The notes below the pieces were generated by a model. That model ran no database searches, was not told where the DNA came from, and saw nothing but the letters and a program-made list of their open reading frames with translations. A program made the translations under genes and the position numbers. Source: Paenibacillus algorifonticola (lineage in GTDB: Bacteria > Bacillota > Bacilli > Paenibacillales > Paenibacillaceae). From it: DNA of 64,000 nt. Below, piece by piece: positions 26,032-35,006 of the stretch; the stretch's first letter is position 1; each line of letters begins with the position of its first letter. The stretch lies in assembly GCF_000971975.1 (NCBI RefSeq), contig NZ_LAQO01000026.1, forward strand, positions 83,202 through 147,201, in the 5' to 3' direction.

Positions 26032-26100
26032 ATGCCCTCTGGAAGCTCATTGCAAAGCCCTTGTGGGCCTGGCGATGAATGTCCAGAGGGCATCATTTTT
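26032..26100 (+). terminator. Strong terminator closing the hydroxyproline locus
   Basis: A 12-bp perfect inverted repeat, ATGCCCTCTGGA (26032-26043) and TCCAGAGGGCAT (26082-26093), with a small inner GCCC/GGGC hairpin in its loop, followed by CATTTTTG. It lies 47 nt after the second metalloprotease stop. Confidence 0.85.
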
Positions 26101-26620
26101 GAGCTGTGTGGAAAGAAAATATAGTATTAGAGCGGGAACGGCATTAAACTAAAGGGCAGCATAGTTTAATCATTAAGGTGCTCCTGGTATCGAAAGAACG
26201 ACTGGACAAGGACCTCCAATTGACAAAGTGGCTGGTCATCTCGTTGCTTCCTTAGACGGATTACGTTCGGCCGCTGCGATCAGGCTCTCCGTTCATTCTT
26301 CAGCCCAGCGTTCAAAGCGTGCACGAGGGGGAAGATCCTTAATCGCTTGAAGAAGCTCTGTTTTGCTTGTCTTCAGTACTTCCCTGAGGCTGGGTACTGA
26401 AGGTGCAAAAAAAGACCCAAATGTGATTTGGGTTGACGAATTGAAGGATGAGTTGTCTTAATATTAAATGATGTAATCATAACTGAAAGAGTGTTGGATT
26501 TTGTGGTATAACACTACCCTAGCATAAACCCAATTTTCTAAAAATAGTTTTTAGTCTAGCCAATACAGGCTATTAGTCCATACCTAAAAAAACCGACTCA
26601 CGTACACTGAACCATCTTTA
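26101..26620. other. Non-coding stretch with a palindrome and an orphan minus-strand hairpin
   Basis: No intact gene is seen. TTAAACTA/TAGTTTAA (26144-26170 region) is a perfect 8-bp palindrome around AAGGGCAG. On the minus strand 26406-26437 reads as CAACCCAAATC-ACA-TTTGGG followed by seven T, a good terminator shape, but no minus-strand gene lies upstream of it. Short open stretches on the minus strand (26285-26400) look protein-like but are broken by stops and I do not recognise them. The likely promoter of the collagen-like gene must lie in the last 150 nt; no clear consensus was found. Confidence 0.4.
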
Positions 26621-26636
26621 TAGGGAGGTGTCGTTA

Positions 26637-27611
26637 TTGAGTTGTCCCGATATAAAAAAACGGTGTAAAAAGAAAACCATGATGGTGTGCCATCCAAAAG
26701 AAAAAAAAAAGAAACGTCGTCTTCGAGTAAGTAAAAAGATAGTTTGTGAAAAGTGTCCCCCGCTTGAAGGACGGCAATTACTTGAAGGACTTGCGGGTGC
26801 GATTGCAGAAGCTGGACCTCAAGGACTTGCAGGAGCACTCGGACCCCAAGGATTAGCAGGGCTTGTGGGAGCAATTGGCGCACTTGGACCCGAAGGAATT
26901 GCAGGAGCACTTGGACCCCAAGGAGCAGCAGGAATTGTAGGAGCGATTGGCGCACTTGGAGCCCAAGGAATTGCAGGAGCACTTGGACCCCAAGGACTAG
27001 CAGGACTTGTAGGAGCGATTGGTGCACTTGGACCTGAAGGAATTGCAGGAGCACTTGGACCCCAAGGACTAGCAGGACTTGCAGGAGCAATTGGCGCAGC
27101 TGGACTGGCAGGACCAGCAGGAGCAGCGGGTCCAGCGGGACCAGCAGGAGCAGTGGGTCCAGCGGGACCTGCAGGGCCGGTAGGTGGAGTATTAGGCTTT
27201 GCAGATTTTTTTGCCTTGATGCCTCCTAATAATGCAGCAACTGTTGCTACCAACACGGACGTAAGTTTTCCGCAAGATGGTCCAATTAGTGGGACTGCAA
27301 TTACCCGTATAAATGCGAGCTCATTTAACTTGTCTGCAATTGGCACATATCAGGTTTTGTTTCAGGTAAATGTAAACGAAGCGGGTCAACTGATTTTAAC
27401 ACTAAATGGCGCTGATCTGGCCTATACGGTGGTCGGGCGTGCAACAGGAACTTCTCAAATAGTAGGAATGGCACTTGTGCAAACGACGCTCATTAATTCA
27501 GTACTCACAGTTCGAAATCCTGCTGGCAATTCCACGGCACTCACGATCACTCCATTAGCTGGAGGAACAAGGCCAGATTCCGCACACCTTGTTATTATGC
27601 AGATCGCATAG
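26637..27611 (+). CDS. BclA-like collagen-repeat protein
   Basis: About 324 residues, starting at TTG 26637, 6 nt after GGGAGGTG. The N-terminus has no signal peptide; it is very basic with four Cys (MSCPDIKKRC, KKKKRR, VCEKCPP). Residues of about 50-180 are uninterrupted Gly-X-Y triplets, built from a 24-residue (72-bp) higher-order unit repeated about four times and changing to GPA/GAA-rich triplets at the end. The C-terminal 130 residues resemble the BclA C-terminal jelly-roll domain that trimerises such fibres on the exosporium. It probably forms surface or spore filaments. The antisense frames here are artefacts of the repeat. Confidence 0.82.
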   Translation: MSCPDIKKRCKKKTMMVCHPKEKKKKRRLRVSKKIVCEKCPPLEGRQLLEGLAGAIAEAGPQGLAGALGPQGLAGLVGAIGALGPEGIAGALGPQGAAGIVGAIGALGAQGIAGALGPQGLAGLVGAIGALGPEGIAGALGPQGLAGLAGAIGAAGLAGPAGAAGPAGPAGAVGPAGPAGPVGGVLGFADFFALMPPNNAATVATNTDVSFPQDGPISGTAITRINASSFNLSAIGTYQVLFQVNVNEAGQLILTLNGADLAYTVVGRATGTSQIVGMALVQTTLINSVLTVRNPAGNSTALTITPLAGGTRPDSAHLVIMQIA

Positions 27612-27823
27612 AGGGGAAAATACAATATTTTTCGATAAAATGCCAAATATCAAATAGAGGCCGCCCTCAATATTTCTGCGGTATAATTCTTGGTACGGGG
27701 ACATTGTGCTCCTACGATACAAATACAGATATACCATATTACTTTGATGACTATATAAAGGCAGTTGGAAAAGGAAAAGAAACAAGATACTGTGCAACAA
27801 TTGTTTAATGTGTAGATGATTAA
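27612..27823. other. Gap after the collagen-like gene with a start-less open stretch
   Basis: A frame open from the collagen stop to a TAA at 27806-27808 encodes about 65 residues ending KGKETRYCATIV. It has no ATG, GTG or TTG with a ribosome binding site near its beginning and I do not recognise it. It may be a gene remnant or chance. Confidence 0.2.
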
Positions 27824-27904
27824 GCTAACGAAACGTTAGCTCAATAAAACAGCGGCAGTCTAATACTTTATTTTCTCGTCCAAGGCTTACCGCTGTTTTT
27901 ATTG
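27824..27904. terminator. Hairpin pair acting as a two-way terminator
   Basis: GCTAACG-AAA-CGTTAGC (27824-27840) is a perfect 7-bp hairpin. It is followed by AAAACAGCGG (27846-27855) and CCGCTGTTTTT (27890-27900), a stem flanked by A and T runs that can terminate in both directions. It separates the collagen-like gene (+) from the converging minus-strand genes. Confidence 0.65.
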
Positions 27905-27994
27905 TTGGGCCATTCTTATGCATTAATTTTCAGTCTAATCGTTTCTTTTCTTTTAACAATCCGAGCAATTCATTTTTTATAGCGCTGCCAGCCG

Positions 27995-28806
27995 TTAAAA
28001 AATGCGGTGCTTCCAGCCGTTCAGCTTGGCAATCGCTTCGACATAATAATAATCGCAATAGATGAGCGATACATCGATAAAGCTGTTGCCGCTGCCCGTT
28101 CCATGCAGCAAAATCGCCTCATGCTCCGGCTGCTCCCATGTCGCATAATTTTCCGTTAGCGAACGCAAAATCCGCTCCGCGGCATTCGCATACAAGCTTT
28201 TCTCGCCCGGTGCTACAAGCTCCGTCAGCTCCAGCAGGCCAGATGCGGAGATGCTTGCCGCCGAGCTGTCCCGAAACAGGCGCTCATCGTCTCCGAGACG
28301 GAAATCCCAATACGGCACCTGATCATCCGGCAGGCCAGCGATAAAATAATGGGCGATGCGCTTCGCCGTATCCAGGAACCGCTCATCTCCAGTATGGCGA
28401 TACGTATTCGTAAAACCGTAAAGTCCCCATGCCGTACCGCGGCTCCATGACGATTCCGGCGAATAGCCTTGGCCGCCGAAGTTTTCGAGGTAAGCGCCAT
28501 TTTCAGCATCAAAGGAAATAATATGCTTAGTCGAGCCATCTGGACGAATGCCGTGCTGCATCGTCGTCTCGGCGTGGCTAATTGCAATATGCTTGTAACG
28601 CGGATCTCCGGTTACTTTGCTCGCCCAGAACAAGAGGGAAATGTTCAGCATGCAGTCGATTATGACCCAGCCATATTTGTCCTCATTCCAGGCGCGAATG
28701 AATTTTCCAACCGGATTATAGCGGGCAGCGAGGAAGTTCGCCGCTTCGATTCCTCGGCGCAAAGCATCCTCATCGCCAGTGAGACAGCTTATTATTACTT
28801 TGGTAC
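27995..28806 (-). pseudogene. 5'-truncated GH88 unsaturated glucuronyl hydrolase
   Basis: The frame matches the C-terminal two thirds of GH88/YteR-like unsaturated glucuronyl hydrolases: ALRRGIEAANFLAARYNP, the conserved Asp motif VIIDCMLN (matching the catalytic Asp149 region of Bacillus UGL), SSWSRGTAWG and the end motif IYCDYYYVEA. Family proteins are about 370 residues; here only about 265 can be read and the part with the HDxGF Asp is missing. The homology stops about 10 nt from the stop codon of the AraC gene (28813) and there is no start codon with a ribosome binding site. I read it as a remnant of a deletion that joined it to the regulator; it is unlikely to be active. Confidence 0.75.
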
Positions 28807-28812
28807 TGGTTA

Positions 28813-29679
28813 TTACTGATTTTTGCGGTATTTGAGCGGTGTGGTTCCGAGTACCTTGCGGAATAGTTGGTTAAAATAGGAGGCATTCGGGAAACCGATG
28901 GCAATGCCGATCTGCTCCACAGACAAATCTGTTGTGCGCAGCAGACGGCAAGCTTGCTTAATGCGCCGGGCGGTTAAATAATCGACAAGCCGGCTGCCCG
29001 TTTCCTGGTGAAACACTCTGGAAATATAGGATTTGGACAAATTCATTTGTGCCGCGAGCTGCTCCAAATGAATTTCTTCATGGTAATGCTCCTCGATCCA
29101 GCTCATGATTCGCTCGGAATAACGCAGCGAACGACGCTGTTCGGCAGGCAGCAGGGTACTGCTGCCACTTTCCAGACAGCTTACGAGCTGAAGCAGCAGC
29201 ATCGTAATATTTTCAACATTTTCACCATGAATGGAGCCGTTTGACTGTTGATCGTAGTCGTAGGCCTGAAGCATCCATTCCATAACCTCGGCACGCTCGC
29301 TGAGATCAAAGCCGCATCGATCATTCGTACCTTGCCATAACGCCGAAAATATCGTTTTGCGATTCGGAAAACCGAGCAGCAGCTTCTCTGCGACATGAGG
29401 GTCGATGTAAAAAATCGAGCGCTGAAACGGGCTTTCCGGCGAAACGTCCGAATAAATGCGATGCAGCTGATAGGGCTGGAAGAAAAACAGCATGCCCTGG
29501 CGAATATCGTACATTTGCTGATTGACGACAATATGCCCCTGGCCGCGATGGATGTACATAATTTCACAGCATTGATGCCAGTGGTAATAACCTTTGTAGT
29601 GGTCGTCCGTGTACAGATTATAATTCCACACGAGCGACTGCTGATTGTGAAAAAGAACAGGTTCGAACAGCTGCTTCAT
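28813..29679 (-). CDS. AraC-family transcriptional regulator with cupin sensor
   Basis: A 288-residue one-component regulator. I chose the ATG complementary to 29677-29679 because GGAGGG precedes it; the open frame extends further but into the next gene. Residues 1-150 form a cupin-like ligand-binding domain (HWHQCCEIMYIHRG), and residues 185-288 the AraC double helix-turn-helix (NLSKSYISRVFH and FPNASYFNQLFRK). It ends LKYRKNQ right beside the truncated GH88 gene, which it may once have controlled. Confidence 0.88.
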   Translation of the reverse strand: MKQLFEPVLFHNQQSLVWNYNLYTDDHYKGYYHWHQCCEIMYIHRGQGHIVVNQQMYDIRQGMLFFFQPYQLHRIYSDVSPESPFQRSIFYIDPHVAEKLLLGFPNRKTIFSALWQGTNDRCGFDLSERAEVMEWMLQAYDYDQQSNGSIHGENVENITMLLLQLVSCLESGSSTLLPAEQRRSLRYSERIMSWIEEHYHEEIHLEQLAAQMNLSKSYISRVFHQETGSRLVDYLTARRIKQACRLLRTTDLSVEQIGIAIGFPNASYFNQLFRKVLGTTPLKYRKNQ

Positions 29680-29746
29680 AAGCCCTCCGCGATGACAAAA
29701 TATAAACATTTGTATTCGGTTAAATATCAAAATGGTTGCAGTTGCT

Positions 29747-30751
29747 TTAACCAATGCCATATTTGGCGAGATACTGCGGATACGAATGAAGATGAACGGC
29801 TCTGGCCTTGCGCTGAGCTTCCTCCCGATGCTCCGGCACCTGCTCAGCCTCGACATAATCAGCCAGCACGTCGATGACGTCATCTAGAAGCTTCGCCCGA
29901 AAATACAGCTCCAACCGTTCGAGGGCCGCAGTCCCTGCTTCTGCTTGCACCTTTTCTCTCCATATCGGCCAGGACGGACCATGCGTTAGTGGCCAAAGCA
30001 GTACCGAGTAGTCCATCGCCGCATCGCCCTGGCCAGATAAGTCGTCCCAGTCGATTATCCGGAAGCCGTGCCTGTCGCATGTCAGTACGTTGTTGCTGTT
30101 CAGGTCGTTATGAACAACATCACTCGCAGGGAGTAGAAACGCAGGGGTCAGCCGAACGGTGTCCCTCAGCCTCCCAACCTCTTCCTCGAACCACAAAATC
30201 GTCTCGTCCGACACGAAATCCCTGAGCAGATCGCGCGAACTTCGGATTTCGTCGAGATCCTCCGTAAACCGGGTAATATACTCGTCCTCGAACGCCTCTG
30301 CATAAGTGCGGGTCTCAGCTTTGGGCAGCATTCCGCGAAGACGTTCGTCACGATGGAGCTTAGCGACTGTCGCCATGGCCCCCGTTAGCGCAACCTCAGG
30401 GTTCCGCGTTTCCTTAAGCGGGATTGCATCCTCGATAAATTCGAAAACTAGTCCGTAGGGATATCCCGGCACGATTTCGCACTCAATCGCATGGACCAGT
30501 CTGGGCGCGGTGTAGTTCTCGGCAAGATAATCACTAACGCCCGCCCACTGCTGAAGACGCGCGGCTTTGCTAGGTGGGGCCAGCTTGACGTGAAGCTGAG
30601 TGCGGCCGTCCGTCAGACGGACAGACAAGTTGCCGAAGCCTCCAGGGTTATAGATATATGACGCCCTGATATTATTAGGGTCTAAACCAATGGCATCAGC
30701 GTTTACCGACGCCCATTCCGCAATCATTTTTTCAACTAGTTGTACCTGCAT
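29747..30751 (-). CDS. APH-family phosphotransferase
   Basis: A 334-residue protein of the aminoglycoside phosphotransferase / choline kinase fold. The catalytic loop VVHNDLNSNNVL and the metal-binding motif IIDWDDL are present. The N-terminal lobe has the short Gly-rich NPGGFGNLSV segment. Members phosphorylate small molecules such as aminoglycosides, macrolides, choline or sugars; nothing in the sequence decides which. It is followed 67 nt downstream by the AraC gene on the same strand. Confidence 0.83.
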   Translation of the reverse strand: MQVQLVEKMIAEWASVNADAIGLDPNNIRASYIYNPGGFGNLSVRLTDGRTQLHVKLAPPSKAARLQQWAGVSDYLAENYTAPRLVHAIECEIVPGYPYGLVFEFIEDAIPLKETRNPEVALTGAMATVAKLHRDERLRGMLPKAETRTYAEAFEDEYITRFTEDLDEIRSSRDLLRDFVSDETILWFEEEVGRLRDTVRLTPAFLLPASDVVHNDLNSNNVLTCDRHGFRIIDWDDLSGQGDAAMDYSVLLWPLTHGPSWPIWREKVQAEAGTAALERLELYFRAKLLDDVIDVLADYVEAEQVPEHREEAQRKARAVHLHSYPQYLAKYGIG

Positions 30752-30815
30752 ATCTACACTCTACTTTCTCGGCATATTTTGGTCTATACCGGATATTTTT
30801 GCATATTAACCTGTT

Positions 30816-31370
30816 CTAACTATGCAGCTCATCATCCGCTGCTGTTTTTCCGCTGCACAACTCCAGAAAAGTATCTGCGATTTTTCGGCAATCCTCATAG
30901 TCCAGGTTGCCAGAGTGGGCAACGATGATCGGATATTCTCCGTCCGCGCTATTGTGCCGCATATCCCAAATATAATGATTGCCGCTGCCGTCCATACCGA
31001 AGGAAACAGCTCCGGGCATATAAGCTGGAAAGTCATATGCGAGGTTCATTTCCCTCAAATTCGCTGCGCTGAAAAATTGAAAATGGCGGTCGCCACTGCC
31101 GAATTCACCGCCATTGGAATAGCGTAGGAACGCGAGATAGCTACCCGGCAAATTTTTCTGCGGAAAGGTCCATGTGGCAGGATTTAGCGGGACATAGTGC
31201 AGATGCAGCGGGTCCGTCACTGGAAAAGGATTATGCTGCCTATCAGCAATTTCCTGCTTTTCTTCTTCGGTAAGGGCTGCATTCCAGTTGTTCAGAAAAT
31301 GCTGCAAATCATCCTCAGACAAAGCGTCTGCTTTCTGATAGCTATTTTCAAAACGAAACGTCCATTTCAT
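30816..31370 (-). CDS. SMI1/KNR4 (SUKH)-type protein
   Basis: About 184 residues, starting at the ATG complementary to 31368-31370, preceded by AGGAGG; a longer in-frame start 48 nt upstream lacks a site. The core GSYLAFLRYSNGGEFGSG followed by an acidic strand and FGMDGSGNHYIWD is typical of SUKH proteins, many of which are immunity proteins against contact-dependent or secreted toxins. It belongs to a group of such genes up to 34012. Confidence 0.75.
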   Translation of the reverse strand: MKWTFRFENSYQKADALSEDDLQHFLNNWNAALTEEEKQEIADRQHNPFPVTDPLHLHYVPLNPATWTFPQKNLPGSYLAFLRYSNGGEFGSGDRHFQFFSAANLREMNLAYDFPAYMPGAVSFGMDGSGNHYIWDMRHNSADGEYPIIVAHSGNLDYEDCRKIADTFLELCSGKTAADDELHS

Positions 31371-31466
31371 TAACGAATCCTCCTGAAGCCAAATGTTAAG
31401 TTTCACTAAACGGCTCATACGCTCATACGGCTTAAATGGCTTAAACGGCCCGTTATGATAGTGGCC

Positions 31467-32339
31467 CTATTGGCCTGAAATATATTCACCGAACAGCTGC
31501 CGCGCTTTATCCCAGTCTACGCCTAGCTCGCCCTTCCAGCCGGCCCATGGCATCTCCATATCGGAGCGTCCTTTGGTATTATTCAGCTGGAGCTCTCCGT
31601 TCAAAACGTCCTCAATATTCGTCCAAGAGTCATAAGTGAGGGGGAGGACCGTATTTGGTAATACTCCTACCGATGCTAGAGATTTCAGAATGCTGCGGCG
31701 CATGCCGGGCGTTCCCTTTAGAAGCTTCGCTGCGCTGAGGCGCTTCTCCAATTGGCCGGGCGTTTCATCGTCTTCCGCTTCATCAATGAAGTGCAGAAGC
31801 TGGGTGAATTTTTGGATATCGTCAGCCGTTGGAACAATTGGTCCATGCTCAGTCAACTCAGCTAGTTCGGTCAAATGGGCGTAAGCGCCAACTGTCGAAT
31901 CATAGGCATTTCCCAAATGAATGGCGTACCGAATATACGTTAGATGCTCGTACTGGTCTTTGCTGAATCCGCAATATTTGCAGCATACGAAACGCTCCGC
32001 CTGCTCATACGGATGCTCCTGCATATGAATCATTTGTTTATAGTTAATTAAAGAAGATATGCCCGCTGGAAAGCTGCCGCCGACGCCAGCAATGAACACG
32101 CCAGCAATGCTGACCCACGAAAATGATTCGATGGATTGAAGCGCAATGAGCTTGCGGTTCAGCTCGTCATGGGTAAGCAGCTCGATTTTATTAGCTTCCC
32201 AATGATAATGCTCAAGCAGTTCACGCTCGACTGGCTCCAAAATATCCGTGTTATATAGACTAATGCTGCGATCTGGATCGTAGTGGGCATTGGCATACTT
32301 ATACAGCTTTTTGAGCGCTTTCAACAGTTTTTTATCCAT
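31467..32339 (-). CDS. Protein of unknown function with a CCxxC motif
   Basis: A 290-residue protein I do not recognise. It is mostly helical by composition, with a short hydrophobic stretch near residues 75-95 (VSIAGVFIAGVGGSFPAG) that could be a membrane segment, and a small Cys motif FVCCKYCGF near 118-126 that could bind zinc. AGGAG precedes the start region. It sits between two SUKH-type genes, so an immunity or effector-associated role is conceivable but only by association. Confidence 0.6.
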   Translation of the reverse strand: MDKKLLKALKKLYKYANAHYDPDRSISLYNTDILEPVERELLEHYHWEANKIELLTHDELNRKLIALQSIESFSWVSIAGVFIAGVGGSFPAGISSLINYKQMIHMQEHPYEQAERFVCCKYCGFSKDQYEHLTYIRYAIHLGNAYDSTVGAYAHLTELAELTEHGPIVPTADDIQKFTQLLHFIDEAEDDETPGQLEKRLSAAKLLKGTPGMRRSILKSLASVGVLPNTVLPLTYDSWTNIEDVLNGELQLNNTKGRSDMEMPWAGWKGELGVDWDKARQLFGEYISGQ

Positions 32340-32434
32340 TATGTAAACTCCTTGTCTATTAGAAATAAAGAAGAATGCCCTTCAAACCTAAGCTTAATAG
32401 CAACACATGGCCAATGCAAATCGGGGAGGGGAAA

Positions 32435-32465
32435 TTGGTAGAATACGCTAATAGGATGGTACAAT
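32435..32465 (+). promoter_or_regulatory. Candidate extended -10 promoter
   Basis: TTGGTA (32435-32440) and TGGTACAAT (ending 32465) form a -35 and an extended -10 box with 19-nt spacing, 33 nt upstream of the SUKH-type start at 32498, in the divergent gap. Confidence 0.45.
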
Positions 32466-32497
32466 AGGAAGCAAGAGCAGGGTAAGTAGGAGCAAGA

Positions 32498-33001
32498 ATG
32501 GAAGAAGCTAAAATGGCACAGAAGCTAGTTATTTTCGGCAAGGAGGACATGGATGATATGAAAAAGGAGCTTGTGGAACGACTAAAGGCGTTCCTTTATC
32601 GGGAGGATAATCTTTCTTTAGTCGGCATTGCTGCCAGCCAAGAGGAAATAGCAAGTGCGCAGGAGCGGCTGAATGTAAGCTTTCATGCGGATTATGTTCA
32701 TTTTATTCAGACGTTTGGCGGTGCATATGCAGGTCTGGCTGTACATGCGTTCTCGAATGGCTCCAGCATTGGAAAAGAAACGGTTGTCGAATTGACGCTG
32801 GAGTTTCGGGAGCAATTTGAAGGCAGTCCATTTGCCGAGCTTTTGGAGAGCAGCTATGTGATATCGATGGATGGTTCCGGCGATCCTATTATCATTAATC
32901 CGGATGGGCAGGTTCTCATCTGTTATCACGATAACGGGGAAATGAAGCAATTGGCAGACTCATTTGAGGCGCTGATTGAGGATTGTTTTTTGGAGTGGTG
33001 A
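32498..33001 (+). CDS. SMI1/KNR4 (SUKH)-type protein
   Basis: A 167-residue SUKH-fold protein with the usual order: an amphipathic N-terminal helix, AQERLNVSFHADYVHFIQTFGG, then SMDGSGDPIIINPDGQV. The start at 32498 has TAGGAG upstream; ATG 32513 is possible. Likely an immunity protein against a polymorphic toxin. The next gene starts within a few bases, so they form an operon. Confidence 0.75.
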   Translation: MEEAKMAQKLVIFGKEDMDDMKKELVERLKAFLYREDNLSLVGIAASQEEIASAQERLNVSFHADYVHFIQTFGGAYAGLAVHAFSNGSSIGKETVVELTLEFREQFEGSPFAELLESSYVISMDGSGDPIIINPDGQVLICYHDNGEMKQLADSFEALIEDCFLEW

Positions 33002-33004
33002 GGG

Positions 33005-33475
33005 ATGACGGACAAGAGAGGAGGAAGTCCAGTGGAGAAAAATGTTTCGGATTTATGGTTTGATTTTGCCATGCAATTCGTGGACAAGAAAAATCTTGCT
33101 GGCGGAGATTGGGGCTCTTTAACGGAGGCTGAGCAGGAAGTTGCGGCATTATGGCTGCTGGAAGGCGATATGTATAACGGCGGGTTTTTGCAGTTTTTTT
33201 GCAACTGGGGATATGAAGCGTATTTGCATGCTGTTCGTGCCTTAAACACAATTACGGCGCCAAAAGCGCTGGCTATTCTCACAGACTGCTATGAGGTGAT
33301 CGATGCCTATAAGGATGATCCTCGATTAGAAGCCCTTTGGGACATCCCGAAGGTGCTGACGGAGGAGGAGAGCGATACGCTCGAAGATCAGGATGAGCAG
33401 TTTTGGGAGGATGAGGACAAGCTGTCCGAGAAGGCTTATGCGCATTATTATCTTTCGTTACAGTTAAAGCCTTAG
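33005..33475 (+). CDS. DUF4375 / DMP19-like protein
   Basis: About 156 residues with the hallmark YNGGFLQFFCN motif of DMP19-like proteins, in an otherwise acidic helical protein. Two starts are plausible: ATG 33005 and GTG 33032, the latter with a better AGGAGG at 7-nt spacing. DMP19-family proteins often occur among immunity genes. It is directly downstream of the SUKH gene. Confidence 0.72.
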   Translation: MTDKRGGSPVEKNVSDLWFDFAMQFVDKKNLAGGDWGSLTEAEQEVAALWLLEGDMYNGGFLQFFCNWGYEAYLHAVRALNTITAPKALAILTDCYEVIDAYKDDPRLEALWDIPKVLTEEESDTLEDQDEQFWEDEDKLSEKAYAHYYLSLQLKP

Positions 33476-33490
33476 ATATGGAGGGAATAA

Positions 33491-34012
33491 ATGGGGACGG
33501 ATATTCATTGTTTCGTAGAGCAAAAAATGTATCGGTATGCGGGCTTAGATGATACAGGAATATGGATTTCAATTGATAAATGGACTAAAAGCAGTTGGGC
33601 CATTCTTTATTCAGAACGTAACGAAGAGGCGCCTTGGGTAGTCGAGAGAGAGGACATGATTTTCAAAGATAGGAATTATAATCTCTTCGCCATTCTGGCC
33701 AATATTCGGAATTCTGACCAAATGCCTTTTATCAGTGAGCCACGCGGGTTGCCTGACGATGTTAGTCCAGAAATCCGGCTTCAAATGAAATATGGTGATT
33801 ATCATAGCACTACTTGGTTTACCGCCAAAGAACTATTAGAATACAATTGGGATCAAGTGTTTGAGTTCGAAGACGAAACGATGGACGGAAAAGTTTTTAT
33901 TGATACCGTAAATTATATGGAATGTAGCCGTGCTTTTTTGGATGTCGTCAAACGTTTGGTTGCTAGGGAAAATCCATCAAATATGCGGCTTATAATTACG
34001 TTTGACAGTTAA
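33491..34012 (+). CDS. Protein of unknown function (MGTDIH type)
   Basis: A 173-residue protein starting MGTDIHCFVE with GGAGGG upstream. The opening GTDIH, the RNYNLFAILANIRN segment and EPRGLPDDV recur in a group of phage and bacterial proteins of unknown function, as far as I recall. It continues the operon of putative immunity genes and its stop is at 34010-34012. Confidence 0.6.
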   Translation: MGTDIHCFVEQKMYRYAGLDDTGIWISIDKWTKSSWAILYSERNEEAPWVVEREDMIFKDRNYNLFAILANIRNSDQMPFISEPRGLPDDVSPEIRLQMKYGDYHSTTWFTAKELLEYNWDQVFEFEDETMDGKVFIDTVNYMECSRAFLDVVKRLVARENPSNMRLIITFDS

Positions 34013-34108
34013 AGCCTTAAACGAACCCGTCAATTTGGTGCATGAACTGTCGGACTCCTTCGGGGCGAATTTGATACTCTACAAGTGTGGAAGGGAGGGC
34101 AACTAAAG

Positions 34109-34978
34109 ATGCTTGAGCACATGAACCGGGCATTGGCCTATATTGAAGAGCATTTGACGGAGGAAATTGATTTTAAAGAGGCAGCAAGGCGGGCGTTATG
34201 CTCGGAATATCATTTTAAGCGAATGTTCTCATTCCTTGCCGGGCTTACGATGTCAGAGTACATTCGCCGCAGGCGTCTAACGCTGGCTGCATTTGAGCTG
34301 CAACAAAGCCAGGTTAGAGTCATCGATGTTGCGATGAAATATGGCTATCAATCACCGGACGCATTTACGAAGGCGTTTCAGCTTTATCATGGGGTTACGC
34401 CATCCGAAGCAAGAAGCAGCGGACCATCGTTAAAGGTTTGCCCTCGCATGACCTTCCAGTTAATCGTTAAAGGAGGAGTCGAAATGAATTATCGCATCGA
34501 GGAAAAAGCGGGCTTTCGCATCGTCGGCATTCACAAGCGGGTGCCCATCCAGTTTAACGGGGTGAATCCGGAAATCGCGGCGATGTGGCAAAGCTTGGAT
34601 GAGCAAAAGATAACGGCGCTCAAGCAGCTCTCCAATACCGAGCCTTATGGCATGATCAGCGGCTCGGCGAATTTCTCGGAAGGCCGGATGGACGAGAAGG
34701 GCGAGCTGGACCATTATATTGGCGTGGCCACAACGTTCGCGTGTCCGGAGCCATTTTCACAATTGGAGGTTGCCGCATCATCCTGGGCAGTATTTGAAGC
34801 AGTCGGGCCATTCCCGGGTACCCTCCAAGAAATTTGGGGCCGCATTTATTCGGAGTGGTTCCCGTCTTCCAGCTATGAGCAAGTAGAGGGACCGGAGATT
34901 TTATGGAATGAGCATAAGGACATCACGTCCGCGACGTTTAAAAGCGAGATATGGATACCGGTCAGGAAGCGAATGTAA
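34109..34978 (+). CDS. AraC-family regulator with GyrI-like effector domain
   Basis: About 289 residues, starting at ATG 34109 about 10 nt after AAGGGAGGG. The DNA-binding AraC domain is N-terminal (residues 1-100; SEYHFKRMFSF and YQSPDAFTKAF), and the C-terminal half is a GyrI-like effector-binding domain (VGIHKRVP, ending ATFKSEIWIPV). This Rob/SoxS-plus-GyrI layout is seen in multidrug-responsive regulators. No transporter lies beside it, so its target is unknown. A terminator follows. Confidence 0.85.
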   Translation: MLEHMNRALAYIEEHLTEEIDFKEAARRALCSEYHFKRMFSFLAGLTMSEYIRRRRLTLAAFELQQSQVRVIDVAMKYGYQSPDAFTKAFQLYHGVTPSEARSSGPSLKVCPRMTFQLIVKGGVEMNYRIEEKAGFRIVGIHKRVPIQFNGVNPEIAAMWQSLDEQKITALKQLSNTEPYGMISGSANFSEGRMDEKGELDHYIGVATTFACPEPFSQLEVAASSWAVFEAVGPFPGTLQEIWGRIYSEWFPSSSYEQVEGPEILWNEHKDITSATFKSEIWIPVRKRM

Positions 34979-35006
34979 GACAGTAGCGATGGATGCAGCG
35001 TAAAAG

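Noticed and set aside
26780..27190. Regular direct repeats that might look like a CRISPR array
   Set aside because: The units are coding 72-bp repeats in frame with no unique spacers, and there are no cas genes.
26584..27346. Two long minus-strand frames opposite the collagen-like gene
   Set aside because: They are shadows of the Gly-X-Y codon repeat (Pro- and Leu-rich by symmetry), without ribosome binding sites, while the plus frame has a good site and a BclA-like C-terminal domain.
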